Source: Bimuria novae-zelandiae CBS 107.79
Lineage: Eukaryota; Ascomycota; Dothideomycetes; Pleosporales; Didymosphaeriaceae
Length of the DNA: 64,000 bases
Direction: 5' to 3'
Assembly: GCA_010015655.1 (NCBI GenBank)
Contig: ML976689.1
Location: 331,160 to 395,159 of the forward strand
Of the stretch, positions 11,469 to 22,152 are shown piece by piece. A program made the translations under genes and the position numbers. Position 1 is the stretch's first letter; each line of letters starts with the position of its first letter. A model generated the notes under the pieces. That model saw only the letters and a list, made by a program, of their open reading frames with translations, did not search any database and had not been told where the DNA came from.

Positions 11469-12334
11469 CTACTTCCGCAGGCACCGGCCCCAAGCTATCA
11501 CACATTAGCGATTTCGCTGATCCTAGGAGCGCAGTCCACTTACCAGGCAGCCCACATCCAAACCCAACGAACAGATAGATCAAGAACACAACAACCAACA
11601 CGAGCAATACCATCAACTTGACATTCTTCCACCACATCCTCCTCCTCAACCCGCGACTCCTCACGCGGAAATCCCTCGCTGTGTCCCCCAGCCGTCCCGT
11701 CTTATCGACCAAGAGGTCAAGGCGTTCACCTCGATCTAACACCCGCTCAATATTCTCCGTCATGATCTCCCTCACGCCCTCAATCTCGCGCTGCGCCGTC
11801 CTCAGCGCATCCCCCTTCCCGCTCTCGGTCCCGCCCAACTCGACCATCAGCGCGCGCATCGTCGCGTTAAAGCTCGCGCAGCCATAACTCGGGAGGGCCT
11901 CGAAATCCGTCGTCTCGATATCAAAACTCTCGAAGAAGCGCTTTTCGAGCGTCGCCAGGAAGCCGAAGGGGATGCGTTGGCCCAGCGCTTTCTCGGCGAC
12001 AACGAGGAAGGTCAGGCCGCCAGCGGTGCGCTGGGAGGATGGCAAAGAGGACGGGGATAGAACGTGATAGTGTGCGAAGTAGGGGTCTACGTCGAGGGTT
12101 TTGTGGACGGCGGTTGTGTGGGTTAGTTTGGGGAGGATGAGGGAGAGGAGGGAGGAGGTGTTGGAGGAGGGGCGGGCGGTGTGCTCGGCGAGGATTTTGG
12201 TGTTGTGGGCTATGCCGGCGCTGGTGGGGGGAGGGGGTGGTTAGTATATGCTTTAAAGAGTGTGTAGAGGAGGGGAGAGGTGGGTGGTGGACGTACTAGA
12301 GGAGCTGCGTGGAGCTGCTGGATGAGGAGGCCAT
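11469..12334 (-). CDS. nyv1: longin-domain R-SNARE, VAMP7/Nyv1-like
   Basis: A vesicle SNARE that pairs with Q-SNAREs to fuse membranes; fungal members of this longin type act at the vacuole and late endosome. Exons read as 12297-12334, 11544-12220 and 11469-11494 (introns 76 and 49 bp, both with CTAAY branch sites), giving 246 aa. Residues about 1-125 are a longin domain (TQLLYAGIAHNTKILAEHT; GGLTFLVVAEKALGQRIPF). About 150-210 is the SNARE helix with the zero-layer Arg in LDRGERLDLLVDKT. A C-terminal membrane anchor follows (LMVLLVLVVVFLIYLFVG), with a short GCGLP-containing tail completed by the last small exon. An Arg/Trp patch (RRRMWWKN) precedes the anchor, as usual for R-SNAREs. Nyv1 versus another VAMP7-type name is inference. 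Confidence 0.85.
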
Positions 12335-12640
12335 TGCGGGAAGTGTGCCAGGCAGGTTACCGCTCGCACTGAGTTTCGGATGCTGTGTGGAACTTAGTGT
12401 GGGCGGTGATCTGTCTGGCGCGCTGCTCGCAATGCTGGGGTAGACGGTGGGTGTGAATGTCGAGAGTTGAAGTGCTACCTATGGAGTTATGGCTGCACAG
12501 CGTCATCTTCCTTGGGGCGCTAACCGAAACAGGTAAAGCGCTCTGCAAGGCCGAGGTCCGCAATTATCGTAGGGCTGCGCGTGGAACTTTTGCATCCCAC
12601 CACAACAAGTCATGAGATAGCACAAGCTACGTAAACCGAG
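12335..12640. promoter_or_regulatory. shared divergent promoter region (R-SNARE / POP5-like)
   Basis: 306 bases separate the start codons of two genes read in opposite directions, so both promoters must lie here or within the genes. No TATA box is visible. Nothing else recognised. Confidence 0.5.
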
Positions 12641-13258
12641 ATGGTGCGCGTCAAGAATAGATACCTGGTGGTCAATATCCTCTATCCGACTTCGAGCCCT
12701 GCTATCAAGTCGGGAGATGGCGTGCCTGAAATGGTGCAGTTCTATGCGCCCACCCCAGACTCGGTCCACGCCGGCCAGCTCGTGCGCGTAATAAGAGATG
12801 GGATCGGGGAACTTTTCGGCGACTATGGCATAGGCATGGCCAACAGGACGCTCAAAAGTAATGTCCGCGCCTGTATATCAATCCTATTGTTACTGACGTT
12901 TCAATGCACAGTCACATACTGGTCGCCCTCCACCTCAACCGCTATAATCCGCTGCCCGCGCGAACACTACGAAATGGTCTGGGCGACGCTCACCTTGATG
13001 ACCAAGCTTCCGCACCCGAATAATACGCCCATCGTTATTAAAGTTGTTCGAGTGAGCGGGACGATAAGGAAGGCGGAAGAGGAAGTGATTCGCAGGGCGA
13101 AGGGGATTGTCAAGCGCGCAAAAGAGCTGGAGGCTGGGAAGAAGGACGTGATGGTAGAAAGCGTAGTGCAGGCTGTGGATAAGAGGGGTGAAGAAGCAAG
13201 GGAAGATGTTCTGGCTGATGTGGACATGGACGATGTGGACGAAAGTGAGAGCGACTGA
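12641..13258 (+). CDS. pop5: RNase P/MRP protein subunit POP5-like
   Basis: POP5 is a shared protein of nuclear RNase P (tRNA 5' maturation) and RNase MRP (rRNA processing). The start MVRVKNRYLVVNILYP and the motif STSTAIIRCPREHYEMVWATLTLMT fit the Pop5/Rpp14 fold. Exons 12641-12857 and 12912-13258 give 187 aa. The 54-bp intron has a GTAATG donor, TACTGAC branch and CACAG acceptor. It is a multiple of three without an in-frame stop, so simple frame reading would keep it as 18 extra residues. The tail after about residue 150 is charged (DVDMDDVDESESD). It is divergent from the R-SNARE gene. Confidence 0.88.
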   Translation: MVRVKNRYLVVNILYPTSSPAIKSGDGVPEMVQFYAPTPDSVHAGQLVRVIRDGIGELFGDYGIGMANRTLKSNVRACISILLLLTFQCTVTYWSPSTSTAIIRCPREHYEMVWATLTLMTKLPHPNNTPIVIKVVRVSGTIRKAEEEVIRRAKGIVKRAKELEAGKKDVMVESVVQAVDKRGEEAREDVLADVDMDDVDESESD

Positions 13259-13738
13259 AGTTCATGCAATCTTTGCTCGGCACATGGAATCCGGAGCTCT
13301 GTATCTCAGAGCTGACCATGTCCTCAGAGAAGCCCACGTCTTCTTGAAGATTTTGAGCAGGTGCGGTCAGGGAGTCCTTACAGCAGAACGCGTCGAGGAG
13401 GTTTAAGCGGCGCCGTCATTAGACACCCAGGTCTCTCCGCGCAGCAAAAAACGTCGCTGCGAACATATATTTGGAACGGCAGCTCTAAGCAAAGGGATAG
13501 AGACGATCTTGACCGTGGCGCTAGTCCTATGGTTCGCACAACAAAGAACGATACCCGATTTCCGACTTGACCACAATCAAGTCATGCGCAAGAAAAGCGT
13601 CCATCGCTTATGCTGAAACGCCATCAATGGACCCGGCACGACGGCCCCTTATAGTATCTTCCTTCTACAAGCGTACACGAACACATAAGACCTCGACAAC
13701 ATCCCTCCACCCTGTCTACCGGCTTGAGTAGCGTCGAT
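13259..13738. other. intergenic region
   Basis: About 480 bases after the POP5-like gene. Only short frames without coding character are present; no feature recognised. Confidence 0.4.
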
Positions 13739-14583
13739 ATGAGCACTACCACCACGGCAGTTTCTCCTCCTTCGCAAGATGGGGGTACATTGTGCTTAGA
13801 GAAGAAACATCAATGAGACATTATCAGCTCGAAATTGGACACGCTATCACTTCCTACAGCTGCAGCTCCGCACTGGCTGGAGCTAGTCGGTATACCCATA
13901 CTCCTTACGGCCATTGCATAATTGCGGTCCGAACTCGAGCTTCTGCATGCAGAAACGGAACCATTAGAGCAGCATCATCCGGAATTTGACGTTAGCTACA
14001 ACATAAAACCTCCCTCCGTGCCGACGTATTCACTGCCGACCCATCGCCCATCACCCCCTTGACCTATATCTCGACCACGTCCGCTATCCTTCCGCACGCG
14101 CAGCGACGACGACGAAGATAATTCCAATGTACCCCCCGGGAAACTCCATACAATCGCGCCGCTTCGCAGAGAACATAGCGACGGCGACCAACACGCCCAG
14201 CCTTTCGAACTCTCCCCGCTCAGCCCAACTTTCGGACCCCGTAAAGGCCTCTTACTATTAGGCACCGTGGACCGCAGACGTAGTGTCCCGAAAGTCTCTC
14301 CCACCAAGGACACTTTGTCTCTTAGTGACTCTAGCTTTCGCGACACCCACCACACTCGGCGCCTGAGATCAAGGCGACCCATGGGCCGGTGGGCTTGCTG
14401 CGAAGCGGCTCGGTTGAGGGGAAGAGAGTGCTCTGAGAAGCAGCGTGGAAGCATATCGAAGGCCATTTCGACATCTGCGCAGAGCGCTTCGAGGACCTGT
14501 GGTGTACGCATCCGAAGGTGAAGGAGGATGTGTTCGCCGAACTTTTAGCTTTGTTGGGGGAGAAAGGGCGTTTGATAGAGAAC
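13739..14583 (+). pseudogene. decayed unknown gene with three in-frame stops and a frame change
   Basis: From ATG 13739 one frame keeps protein-like composition for over 250 codons: MSTTTTAVSPPSQDGG, a hydrophobic stretch WLELVGIPILLTAIA, then a Ser/Pro-rich part with an acidic patch (SDDDEDNSN). It is cut by TGA 13814-13816, TAA 13919-13921 and TGA 14060-14062. Near 14400-14450 good coding character moves to another frame, which contains HFDICAERFEDLWCTHPK and reaches about 14583, where a GTACCT could be a splice donor. Some breaks could be missed introns (a GTATAC..CTCGAG pair could remove the second stop), but all four are hard to explain that way. No family recognised. Confidence 0.4.
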
Positions 14584-15187
14584 GTACCTAGCCTCAGCCT
14601 TTGCCCTAATTAATCCTTCGTTCCTCGTACTGCGATGCTCTTGCCTTGCTTCTTCCTTATGTGGTGTGTGGTGTACTTTGCCCCGGCGTTCTCGACTGAC
14701 CTTGCTATAACTCGGCATCCTTACCCGTTCTTTTGTGCTGACCTTTGTGTGCTTACGCTTACCGGGTCTACTCATCCTACCGCTCTCGCACTGAGCATGA
14801 TGCACTCCTACAACCAGGGAGGAAGACGACATACATACCTCATCATAGCTCCAAGCCTTCGTCTCCCACACCGCCTCGCCCCTATCCTGACTCTCCTTCA
14901 AATCCCACAGCTCGCTATACAGCTGTCGTATGCCTATTCCCAGTGTCAGATTACCCCCAGCCACCCGTCCCAGCGCCCATCCCTCTTCGCAAACATTTCT
15001 GGTGAGATAAGAGGTAGAAGGGAGGGGGGTACGTACCTCGCATGCAAAACTGGTCTTTCGCAAAGATCTGCGTAACGGGGTTATCGCAAGGACGGCGTAT
15101 AAAGCGGTCGCGTGCGTTGGCGCACATGATGGTTGAGTGGGGGTAGGTGTGGGCGCAGACGTGGGTGAGGAAGGTGCGTTTGCACAT
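14545..15187 (-). CDS. small Cys/His protein beginning Met-Cys, unknown function (163 aa)
   Basis: Exons read as 15037-15187, 14839-14933 and 14545-14790 (introns 103 and 48 bp). The first exon carries spaced Cys and His: MCKRTFLTHVCAHTYPHS, then IMCANARD, RRPC and QFCMR. The second reads LYSELWDLKESQDRGEAVW; the third is strongly basic. Short fungal proteins starting MC with a Cys-x-His pair and later Cys are common in Pezizomycotina and mostly uncharacterised. A metal-binding fold is possible, but no known zinc-finger spacing is complete. There is no signal peptide. An alternative exon inside the larger intron (MFAKRDGRWDGWLG) is possible. It overlaps the 3' end of the decayed plus-strand gene by about 40 bases. 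Confidence 0.55.
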
Positions 15188-16219
15188 TGTGCCTGCCGGT
15201 CACGGTCGTTAGGTAGGCTGGAGGGTTTGGGATACGTTGTGGGTAGTGTGTGGTGTGTGTGGCTGTAGTGGAGTTATACGATGCGGTGGTAGGTGGATGA
15301 TGAGAGAAAACGGCATGGAGTTATTGTGAGGGAGTTGTCTTGTGAGTTGAAATTGCGATGGCGTGATAGATTGAGGGCGGAGTCGATTTGGCGGGGAGAG
15401 GCAAACGGAGTTCTAGCGCTGTGAGGGGTGAGTGAAGCTAGAGTTGAAGATAGGCATATGGTGGGTGCAAACGTGGTTGAGGTATGCCTGAATAGAATAC
15501 TTAGTGGGACTTTATTTGTGTACGATGCGCTGAGTTAGTGGGGGAAAATGGGGTTTGAAATTTTGGAGACAAATGGGCGGTCTGTCTCATGCAGCGTCTC
15601 CAGATGCGGCTGGATTTTCGATTTACATTTGACGGTTGAGAATGAGGTCGGGCCACCGACAACCCGTGTGACATTAGTAAATTTTTCTTGTAGCAGTCGG
15701 TGAGTGCTATTGTGGCAAGATGCATGGTACGTTGGATCTGTATGCTTCAGAGGCTTCATCTTCCTCCATGACACAGTCATTATATTCAGATGACATTTGT
15801 TCCAAAGGTCTATGAAAGGTACCGTGTTTTATTGATTGGCTTGCCACGCAACACTGAGCGTGGCGATCTGGGAATGACACTACACGATACAACGTGGATG
15901 CGGACCCAAATGACTTAAGCATGCACGTCTGGCCAGCCTTTCTTTTTACTGTAAAACTAGTTGACTTCATATCATGTACCAAATTCAAAAGTGGGGGCAT
16001 ATCAGTCCACCAGAACCATGACTTGACGCTCTTCACGAAAGTAATCATTGCACATCATCCAGTCCATGTCTATCCGTCAATGGAGTGTCACTAGCGTCCC
16101 ATTCATCTGTGACTCGTCGATTCCTTGTCTATGTATCTGACAATGCTCTCCCACGCCCAAGTCAACGAAACTGTAAACGGAAAGCGCAAACATAGAACCA
16201 ACGAACAAAAACGCCACGA
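15188..16219. other. intergenic region
   Basis: About 1 kb between the two Met-Cys genes. Apart from one possible small frame on the minus strand at 15707-16048, nothing recognised. Confidence 0.35.
15707..16048 (-). CDS. possible orphan protein (113 aa)
   Basis: An ATG-initiated frame with even amino-acid use: MITFVKSVKSWFWW at the start, GQTCMLKSFGSASTLYRVV in the middle and an acidic part (MEEDEASEAY) near the end. No signal peptide, domain or family recognised, and no introns needed. The low GC and isolation mean a chance frame cannot be excluded. Confidence 0.3.
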   Translation of the reverse strand: MITFVKSVKSWFWWTDMPPLLNLVHDMKSTSFTVKRKAGQTCMLKSFGSASTLYRVVSFPDRHAQCCVASQSIKHGTFHRPLEQMSSEYNDCVMEEDEASEAYRSNVPCILPQ

Positions 16220-16525
16220 ATGTGCTACCGAAACGGTGTACAGTATTCCTGTGAGGCGCACCACCACGTGCTACTGCATCCTGTAATACCCTTCACACTC
16301 TGCGACAAGGCCCAGCACTGGCCGGTGCCAAGGCAATGCGACGATGTGCAGTCGAGAATTGTATATCAGGATCTGGGCGCTTGTTATGATTGTGAAGCGC
16401 GTGTACTTGGACACATGGGATTGAAAGCGAAGCCATGGAACGAGAGATGGAGGGGTGGTAATAGGTGGTCAGGGTATCAAGGTGGCGGTGGTGGGGATGC
16501 AAGGAGGGATGATGTCCCGCAGTGA
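16220..16525 (+). CDS. small Cys-rich protein beginning Met-Cys, unknown function (101 aa)
   Basis: A single-exon frame from ATG 16220. It starts MCYRNGVQYSCEAHHHVLL and later has TLCDKAQ, QCDDV and the pair ACYDCEA, so Cys residues are regularly spaced and the last pair is CxxC. The C-terminal third is Trp/Arg/Gly-rich. This layout (MC, then CxxH, then a late CxxC) matches a widespread group of short uncharacterised fungal proteins and resembles the Met-Cys protein encoded at 14545-15187. A metal-binding role is inference only. There is no signal peptide. Confidence 0.6.
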   Translation: MCYRNGVQYSCEAHHHVLLHPVIPFTLCDKAQHWPVPRQCDDVQSRIVYQDLGACYDCEARVLGHMGLKAKPWNERWRGGNRWSGYQGGGGGDARRDDVPQ

Positions 16526-16814
16526 GAGAAGGTGCGGTAGTAAAGCACTTGCCGTCGTGATAAAGCAGCCTGGTAATTGCGCAAATCTATCACCTTCAAA
16601 TGTTCCTTTTTACTTGAGGATCCCATCGCCTTCCCACGAGAAACGGTCTACATTGGCAAGACTTCGTCTATACAGGGTTCAGATTTCACTCGCTTGGATC
16701 ATCGCCGCGTCCGCTGGAGTCTCGTATTCCCACTATTGTCGATTCGTAAATTCCCGCTCACCATGTGACCTGCCCCACATGTTAGTAATCGATTCTCGTA
16801 CGTCATTTAAAACA
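16526..16814. other. intergenic region next to AT-rich relic
   Basis: Normal-composition sequence between the small gene and the AT-rich block. Nothing recognised. Confidence 0.3.
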
Positions 16815-17285
16815 CGGGTTTACTAGCTAAATATTAACCTTTTAATATATTTAAAGAATCTATAAGTATTTTATAAAGTTATTAAATAAAGCTAGGTTGC
16901 TACTAATAGTATTATAGGCTATAATTAATTATTTTAAAAATAATATTAGCGTTATAAAAATTTAAAAAGACACTAAAGTAGTCTATTTAATAATTAGGAG
17001 GATTTAACTTAGCCTAAAGTACTAAGGGTAGCCTTACCCGCTAGCCTGCATACGGCAATGGCAGCTACTATTACTACTATAGTACCATCGCGAGAAGCTT
17101 AAAGAGTTACTATAAGACTAGCTAAATATCTACCTAGATAAAATGCAGGCTCTTTTATATAATAATTATAATATAAAAGCCTTATAAATAACTATTTTGG
17201 AAATCTTTACTAGCATAAAATAAAATTAAAAAGTAATAACTAAAGTAGTAGCTAAGCGTAATATAGTCCTGTATTAAGCGTTTTA
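16815..17285. repeat. AT-rich RIP-like relic
   Basis: Composition changes abruptly to TA-rich words (TATATTTAAAG, CTAATAG, TTATTAAATAAAG) with few CpA or TpG steps, then returns to normal near 17285. This is what repeat-induced point mutation leaves in an old transposon copy. No coding frame or terminal repeat remains, so the family cannot be named. Confidence 0.65.
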
Positions 17286-17623
17286 AGTTTACACTCGGAC
17301 AGGACATGAGGCTTCAACTATGTTTCCGCTTCTCAACATATCCTACATCCATTGATTCCTTAGAACTGGCTAGTCACCGAACCCCACGAACTCCGCTCAA
17401 CCCTTAAGTATATTTCACATTCTGGAAACCTTCATTCCTTCGGTTCGACGCAATATGAACTCTTGATTCCATCTCACAGTGAAAAATTCATGACCTCATA
17501 GCAAGAGCTTTGCGGCCGATCGCGTTCATCTCCGATTTACAGCGAAATTGTACGCAATAGCATACCCAGCATCAAAGGGAACTGTCTTCATGTCACAGCG
17601 CTCCGGTCTCTCATATTGACAAC
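17286..17623. other. intergenic region
   Basis: About 340 bases of normal composition between the AT-rich relic and the next gene. Nothing recognised. Confidence 0.3.
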
Positions 17624-18823
17624 CTAGACCTCGGATTGCGCAAGATGCGCCATGACCTCGCTGCCACGCTCTTCAAGCAGACGCTCGATTGTTTGTTTTC
17701 TCAATTCCTTGCGCACCTTCAGCTCTGCTCTCTCCTTCTTGGGCTTCTTCAGTGCACTCTTCAATTGGCTGTCCTTCTCCAGGTCTTTGGCCTCTTCATC
17801 CTGAATCTGTTTTGCAATGAGACGAATATCTCCGCTCAAGTCCGCACGGCGTCTCTCTGCATGTGACGAGGTTCCTCTCTCAGTTGCCTTAGATACGTCC
17901 TTGTAGCAGCTCCGGAGTGATGGACCGCTCGAACCCGCGTGCATTGCTTGTAACCTGGCGCCCTTCTTCCACGACCGACGATTTAATCCGGGTCAACTGG
18001 TCTGCATCGGGTGTCTCTTTCTTTAGGCGAACAGCCCGCTCGTTGATGGGGCTCCGCGGATCAAGGTTAATCGGTCCTTGGCTCGAGCCAGGTGTGGTGA
18101 TTCGGGTATGCGCAGCAGGTACCAATGGCGCGCCACGAGTGGTAGACATTTGACGAGGTGCTGCTTGAGTAGTGCGAGAAGTGGGCGGTCTTACTTGAGA
18201 CTGTTCCGCGATGGGGACCCTCCGAGCAGACTCAAGGTGTCTCAAAGCCCGCACAACGACCTTATGAGCATGTGCGGATTCGCAGGTGAAGGCTCTGTCC
18301 TCCATCCCATTCACCAAGAACAGGAGCCTGATCAGGTATTTCAGGGTTTGCTGACTGGCGTTGGAACCCCCTTGTCGGGTCCACATTTTTAACTTCATTT
18401 CGAAAATATCGAAGGGTGCCTTCATTGGAAGGGTTTCCAACTGCGAGCCCCTAACTTCGGCAAGCAGGTGCTGGGTCTCGCGCGCAATTATGATTTCGTT
18501 CCTGTCCTCGTCCACGCACTGCCTCAGATATGCCCATATCTGGCATAGCGAATCGCCACCGATGAGAAGCCATTTGTTGTGATGCTGGTAAGCTTTACTT
18601 TCCTTGGTAGGCGTAAACTGTACTTCTTCGAAGCAGCAGTCCTGGGGTAACAATGCGAGGCCGTCGCCAAAGCCGATGTGTTCTAGATATTCGCGGATCT
18701 CCTTCAGTTGGTGCGGCTCTCCCGTGTCGTTTTTCTGACGTCTCTGGGGGCCACCATACCCTTCTGCCTTATTCTCTGCAAAGCGTCAGCTTTGACACAA
18801 CGGGATGAGCGATCACAACGTAC
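17624..18823 (-). CDS. unknown protein with charged coiled-coil-like C-terminus, 5' end uncertain
   Basis: Coding frame on the minus strand with exons 17897-18775 and 17624-17856; a splice acceptor at 18776 (branch GCTGAC) with a GTACG donor at 18823 implies an earlier exon ending at 18824 whose start I could not find. The two frames join through a 40-bp GTATCT..GCAG stretch (17857-17896), shorter than normal for an intron, so a frameshift is the alternative. Visible parts: LKEIREYLEHIGFGDG near the start, HNKWLLIGGDSLCQIWAYLR, a Ser/Pro/Thr/Arg-rich linker, and a final Lys/Glu-rich helix (ALKKPKKERAELKVRKEL). No family recognised. Confidence 0.5.
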
Positions 18824-19397
18824 TTCTCCACCCAGGCAACTTCCTAGAGTCGCGGAAAGTAAGAAGAGAAGTGCAGTAGCCGTGGTAGTTACAGTTGTTG
18901 AGCTAGAGGTCTAAATGTTCGCATTCAATCGGGAAGGCGCGACTAGTGGACTCTCGGATCGAAAACAGTTTAAGGAGTCATGCAGCCTGCGGTTGTACGA
19001 GTTGAACCGACAATTGGTGAACGTGAAAGTGACCGCGAAAAGTAAGTGGGATGGATGCGAAGAGGCAGCAGTGGAATAATCTGCGCTGCCGAGCGAAGTA
19101 GCGTAGCTGTTCGCTCGTTGTAAGAAGGCGCGTGAAGCTCAGTCGCAGTTGCCGTCCCTGGACCGTGTAAACACAAATTGTTCGGTCCACGCGCCGCGGC
19201 GGGGACAATGAGAAACCGCAAAAGAGGCCCAGTAAAATTGACACGCTCTAAGTTCTGCTGGTTCCTACGTCTTTGCTGACTAGCTCAACTTGGGAGCCTT
19301 TCTTTAAACCAGCCGCTCCTCTATTTCAAGTTTACCCTCTTGCCGGCGCGTTCTATCTTCCGCGGCTCCACATCAATCTCAAAATTCATACTCCTAC
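18824..19397. other. intergenic region with unassigned upstream exon
   Basis: It should contain the missing first exon of the preceding minus-strand gene; a frame without ATG is open from about 18824 to 18900. Nothing else recognised. Confidence 0.3.
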
Positions 19398-20201
19398 TCA
19401 ATGCGCTACCGTTCGGCATCGGCAGCGATGAATACTACCACTGCACGATTGCCAAGAAGCTTTCGAGGGTTTGGACTTGCCTAAAGAGACACCTAGCTTA
19501 TGCTGGTCGGAAAGAATGTTCCAATGCTCATATACAGAGCCGGAGGACAGGTTATCCCACTCTTTCCTCGGGACGTTGAGACTTTTTGGCTGCATAAAGT
19601 GAACCTCACAGATCGGCAACTGAAAATGGGTCGACGATCTGTTCACCCCGTCTGTCGCGTTTGAAGCGCCACATCTCTCCCAGGTGATCGGGAGTCATGC
19701 TGGACATGGCGGACACGTGCTCGCACCACAGATCTGGGCCGTACGGCACGATGGCGGAGTCATATTCGGAGATAATTGGCCATGTGGCTACCGCAGTCAG
19801 ATCGAGTGTGGTATAGCACACGCTGTTCGGCATATTGAACGCATTTTTGTGACTTCGGATGTTGTTTTCATGAAAGGATACCGTGTCCAGACAGTTGACC
19901 ATGATGGCTTTTGCCAGCTTCGGACAACACAGAGGTAAAGCCATGTCCGCTCGACTCAGCCCAAGATCTTGCCCTTTTACAGATTTCCTAACATTTTCTC
20001 CTCGTTCAGATGCACGAAGTCTATGCCTTTGACGGCGACATCTAGCATCTTTCGATTCCACTCAAGCTCCGGGTTCTCTGCCACAAAGTTTTCCGAATAC
20101 CGATCTAGCACGTCTTCTATGTGGAAGAGCCTAGATTGAGCTGCATATCTCCCATTAAGAATGGGTTCGTGAGGATCAATTGTGGAAGTAGGTTTGTCCA
20201 T
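19398..20201 (-). pseudogene. unknown gene broken into three frames
   Basis: Three consecutive minus-strand pieces with good coding character lie in different frames. The first, from ATG 20201, has RLFHIEDVLDRYSENFVAEN and ELEWNRKMLDVAVKGIDFVH. The second, from about 19960, has AIMVNCLDTVSFHENN and EYDSAIVPYGPDLWCEH. The third, below 19620, has CEVHFMQPKSLNVPRKEWDN. I found no consistent GT..AG introns joining them, so at least two frameshifts are likely. The pattern of an ExxWN segment followed by mixed alpha/beta text reminds me of the fungal PD-(D/E)XK nuclease-like family, but no catalytic motif is clear and I do not assign it. Confidence 0.4.
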
Positions 20202-20448
20202 GCTTCAGGTGTGCTAGTTTTAATAGACACCGCGAGCTGGCTGTAACCGATGACAACGCACACATCGCATCATTAGCTAGGAGGAGCTTCGTCGTCGTAC
20301 GTCCTCGGGAAGCCGCTGACCCAATAGAGGCTACATGGAGTGATTATGAGGAGGGCAAGGCGGAGCGCGCTCACGATGCCGCGGCTGGAAAGCTTGTAGC
20401 AACGTATTTAGAGTTATATATGTCAGTTTAAGAAGGGAGGGGAATGTG

Positions 20449-21353
20449 TCAGGAGAAGTCGGGCTGTTCGCTTCCAAGGTTTGCTTCACCACCAACATTA
20501 CTGGCATTGTGGTAATTGCGGGCCGCAGTTCCGGAGCCGACGGCGTAAGGGAAATCGCGCGACGTCCTAGAGATGTTTGTTCCTGCTCGGCGGTCTGCGA
20601 TAGTTGTACCAGACGGGGAACCGCCCCGGTCTCGGCATTCCGTGCTGGGACCGCGCCGGGATCGCTCCGAATCAGGCGCCTCACTGCACAACGGCTGCCA
20701 AGATCGTACCTCGAGGGTCCCGCCATCATTTTCAAGCCCAGAAGACCTCTGTCGATTTCATTTACAACTTAGTTGTGCACACCGCTGTCATCTGTCAGTC
20801 TTATGGCCTTCCGTGGCAGGAACCCGCAAGGTCTTCCACTGTCAATCTTTTTCTGGCAGACCTGGCTCCAAACGCTGGCGGCCTCATAGCGGGTGCGATC
20901 AACCATTGTGAATAACAGTCCGCATTTGTTGTATTTCGAAGTCCTAATACGAGAATTCTCAGCAAGCTGGCGGCCATTCCGACTTTGCACCATGGTCTTC
21001 TGGGGACTCATAGGTTTGAGGTTGCCTCAAAGTACTTCTATGGGAAACCGATAGTCCTTCTCCCAAGGTTTGATCAAGTCCCAGATGATACGAGCGCAGA
21101 GGCTTTTGTACAGCCAGAGCAGGTTGAGAGTGTGGGCGCTGGCAGGCGGGTTGTGGATTGACCCGGAAGGAAGGGAAGGAGACATAGCATGTCCAACACG
21201 ATACTCGGCGAGCCGGGATAATTTCATACAATTTCCGAATAGCCGTGGCGTAAGTGGCAAACTTTGAACAAACTCCGAAGTCATAATCATTAGTGCAAGA
21301 CAATATAAATCGTAACTAGATCGTACAACCGCCAAAGGGGGTATAATCAACAA
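20449..21353 (-). pseudogene. unknown decayed coding region
   Basis: One minus-strand frame from about 21353 to 20769 reads like protein (MKLSRLAEYRVGHAMSPSLP; LLWLYKSLCARIIWDLIKPW; NKCGLLFTMVDRTRYEAA) but is cut by a TGA at 21027-21029. From about 20691 to 20449 another frame has protein-like Ser/Arg/Gly-rich text. It could be the upstream part of the broken gene at 19398-20201, or a separate relic. No family recognised. Confidence 0.25.
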
Positions 21354-21491
21354 GACTCCGCGCTAGTCAAACAACGCAATTTCAGCGCAACGACAAAATT
21401 ATAACACGAAGGGAAAAATCGCGGATCCCGGAGACAGGCACTCAAGCCGTGAAGCACTAACGGTCCGTAACGTCGGCAGCGTCCGCGCGGC

Positions 21492-22152
21492 CTAAACACC
21501 CTGCATCTGCGGCGGCGGCGCAGTATCGCTCCTCGCCGACCTCTTCACATGTAATGCGGCGACCACCGTCGTGAACACAAAAGCGAGCCTGTACACCGTT
21601 AGTCCACCATCTTCGTTTTCTCATCACGCAGGACTAGGAATATGGACCACTCACCAGACAAACGCCGCAAACACAATCGCCGCCACGCCCGACCCATACA
21701 CGCTACCCCAGTGCCACGCCTCGCCCCACCAGCTGGCGACCGCAACCCAAGCCGCAAACCAGAAGATCATGGTGACGGCCTCGACGCCGACGATAGCGTA
21801 CTTGTGTGCGGCGGCCGGAAAGCGCGTGGGCGCGAGGAGGAGGTAGGCGACGGCGAGGAGCGTCCAGATGGACGTGAAGAGCATGAAGTCGACGGAGTCT
21901 GGGGTCCAGCCGCCCCAGGGGCCGCGGTAGGCATCGATTACTATTTGGGTTGTTAGCTCGGTGATTTATTGCGAAGGTGTTTGGTTGGAGTGGGAGTGAT
22001 GGCTTGTGGGCGTATAGTGTATATGCCCAGGGAGGGTTGATGGGAGAGTAGGACGGTGGGAACGTACTATATGCCGTCAAGCCTAGTACGATGATGGAGA
22101 AGAGAGCCTGCACCGCGCGGAGCGGGAGGATCGCGGCATCGATGAACGGCAT
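21492..22152 (-). CDS. four-helix MARVEL-like membrane protein (155 aa)
   Basis: Exons read as 22068-22152, 21655-21940 and 21492-21588 (introns 127 and 66 bp). Four hydrophobic segments are visible: about 11-28 (RAVQALFSIIVLGLTAY), about 46-65 (FMLFTSIWTLLAVAYLLLA), about 76-100 (IVGVEAVTMIFWFAAWVAVA) and about 110-136 across the last splice (VAAIVFAAFVWLAFVFTTVV). The short cytosolic tail is Pro-rich (TAPPPQMQGV). The spacing, with an aromatic-rich third helix and a short N-terminus, fits fungal MARVEL-domain proteins, which sit in plasma-membrane or eisosome-linked domains. The exact role is unknown. It is the only clearly intact gene between 18.8 and 25.2 kb. Confidence 0.8.

Noticed and set aside
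13996..14511. 171-codon open frame on the minus strand over the decayed plus-strand gene
   Set aside because: The plus strand has the better protein composition (Ser/Pro-rich with an acidic patch and a hydrophobic segment); the minus frame looks like its antisense shadow.
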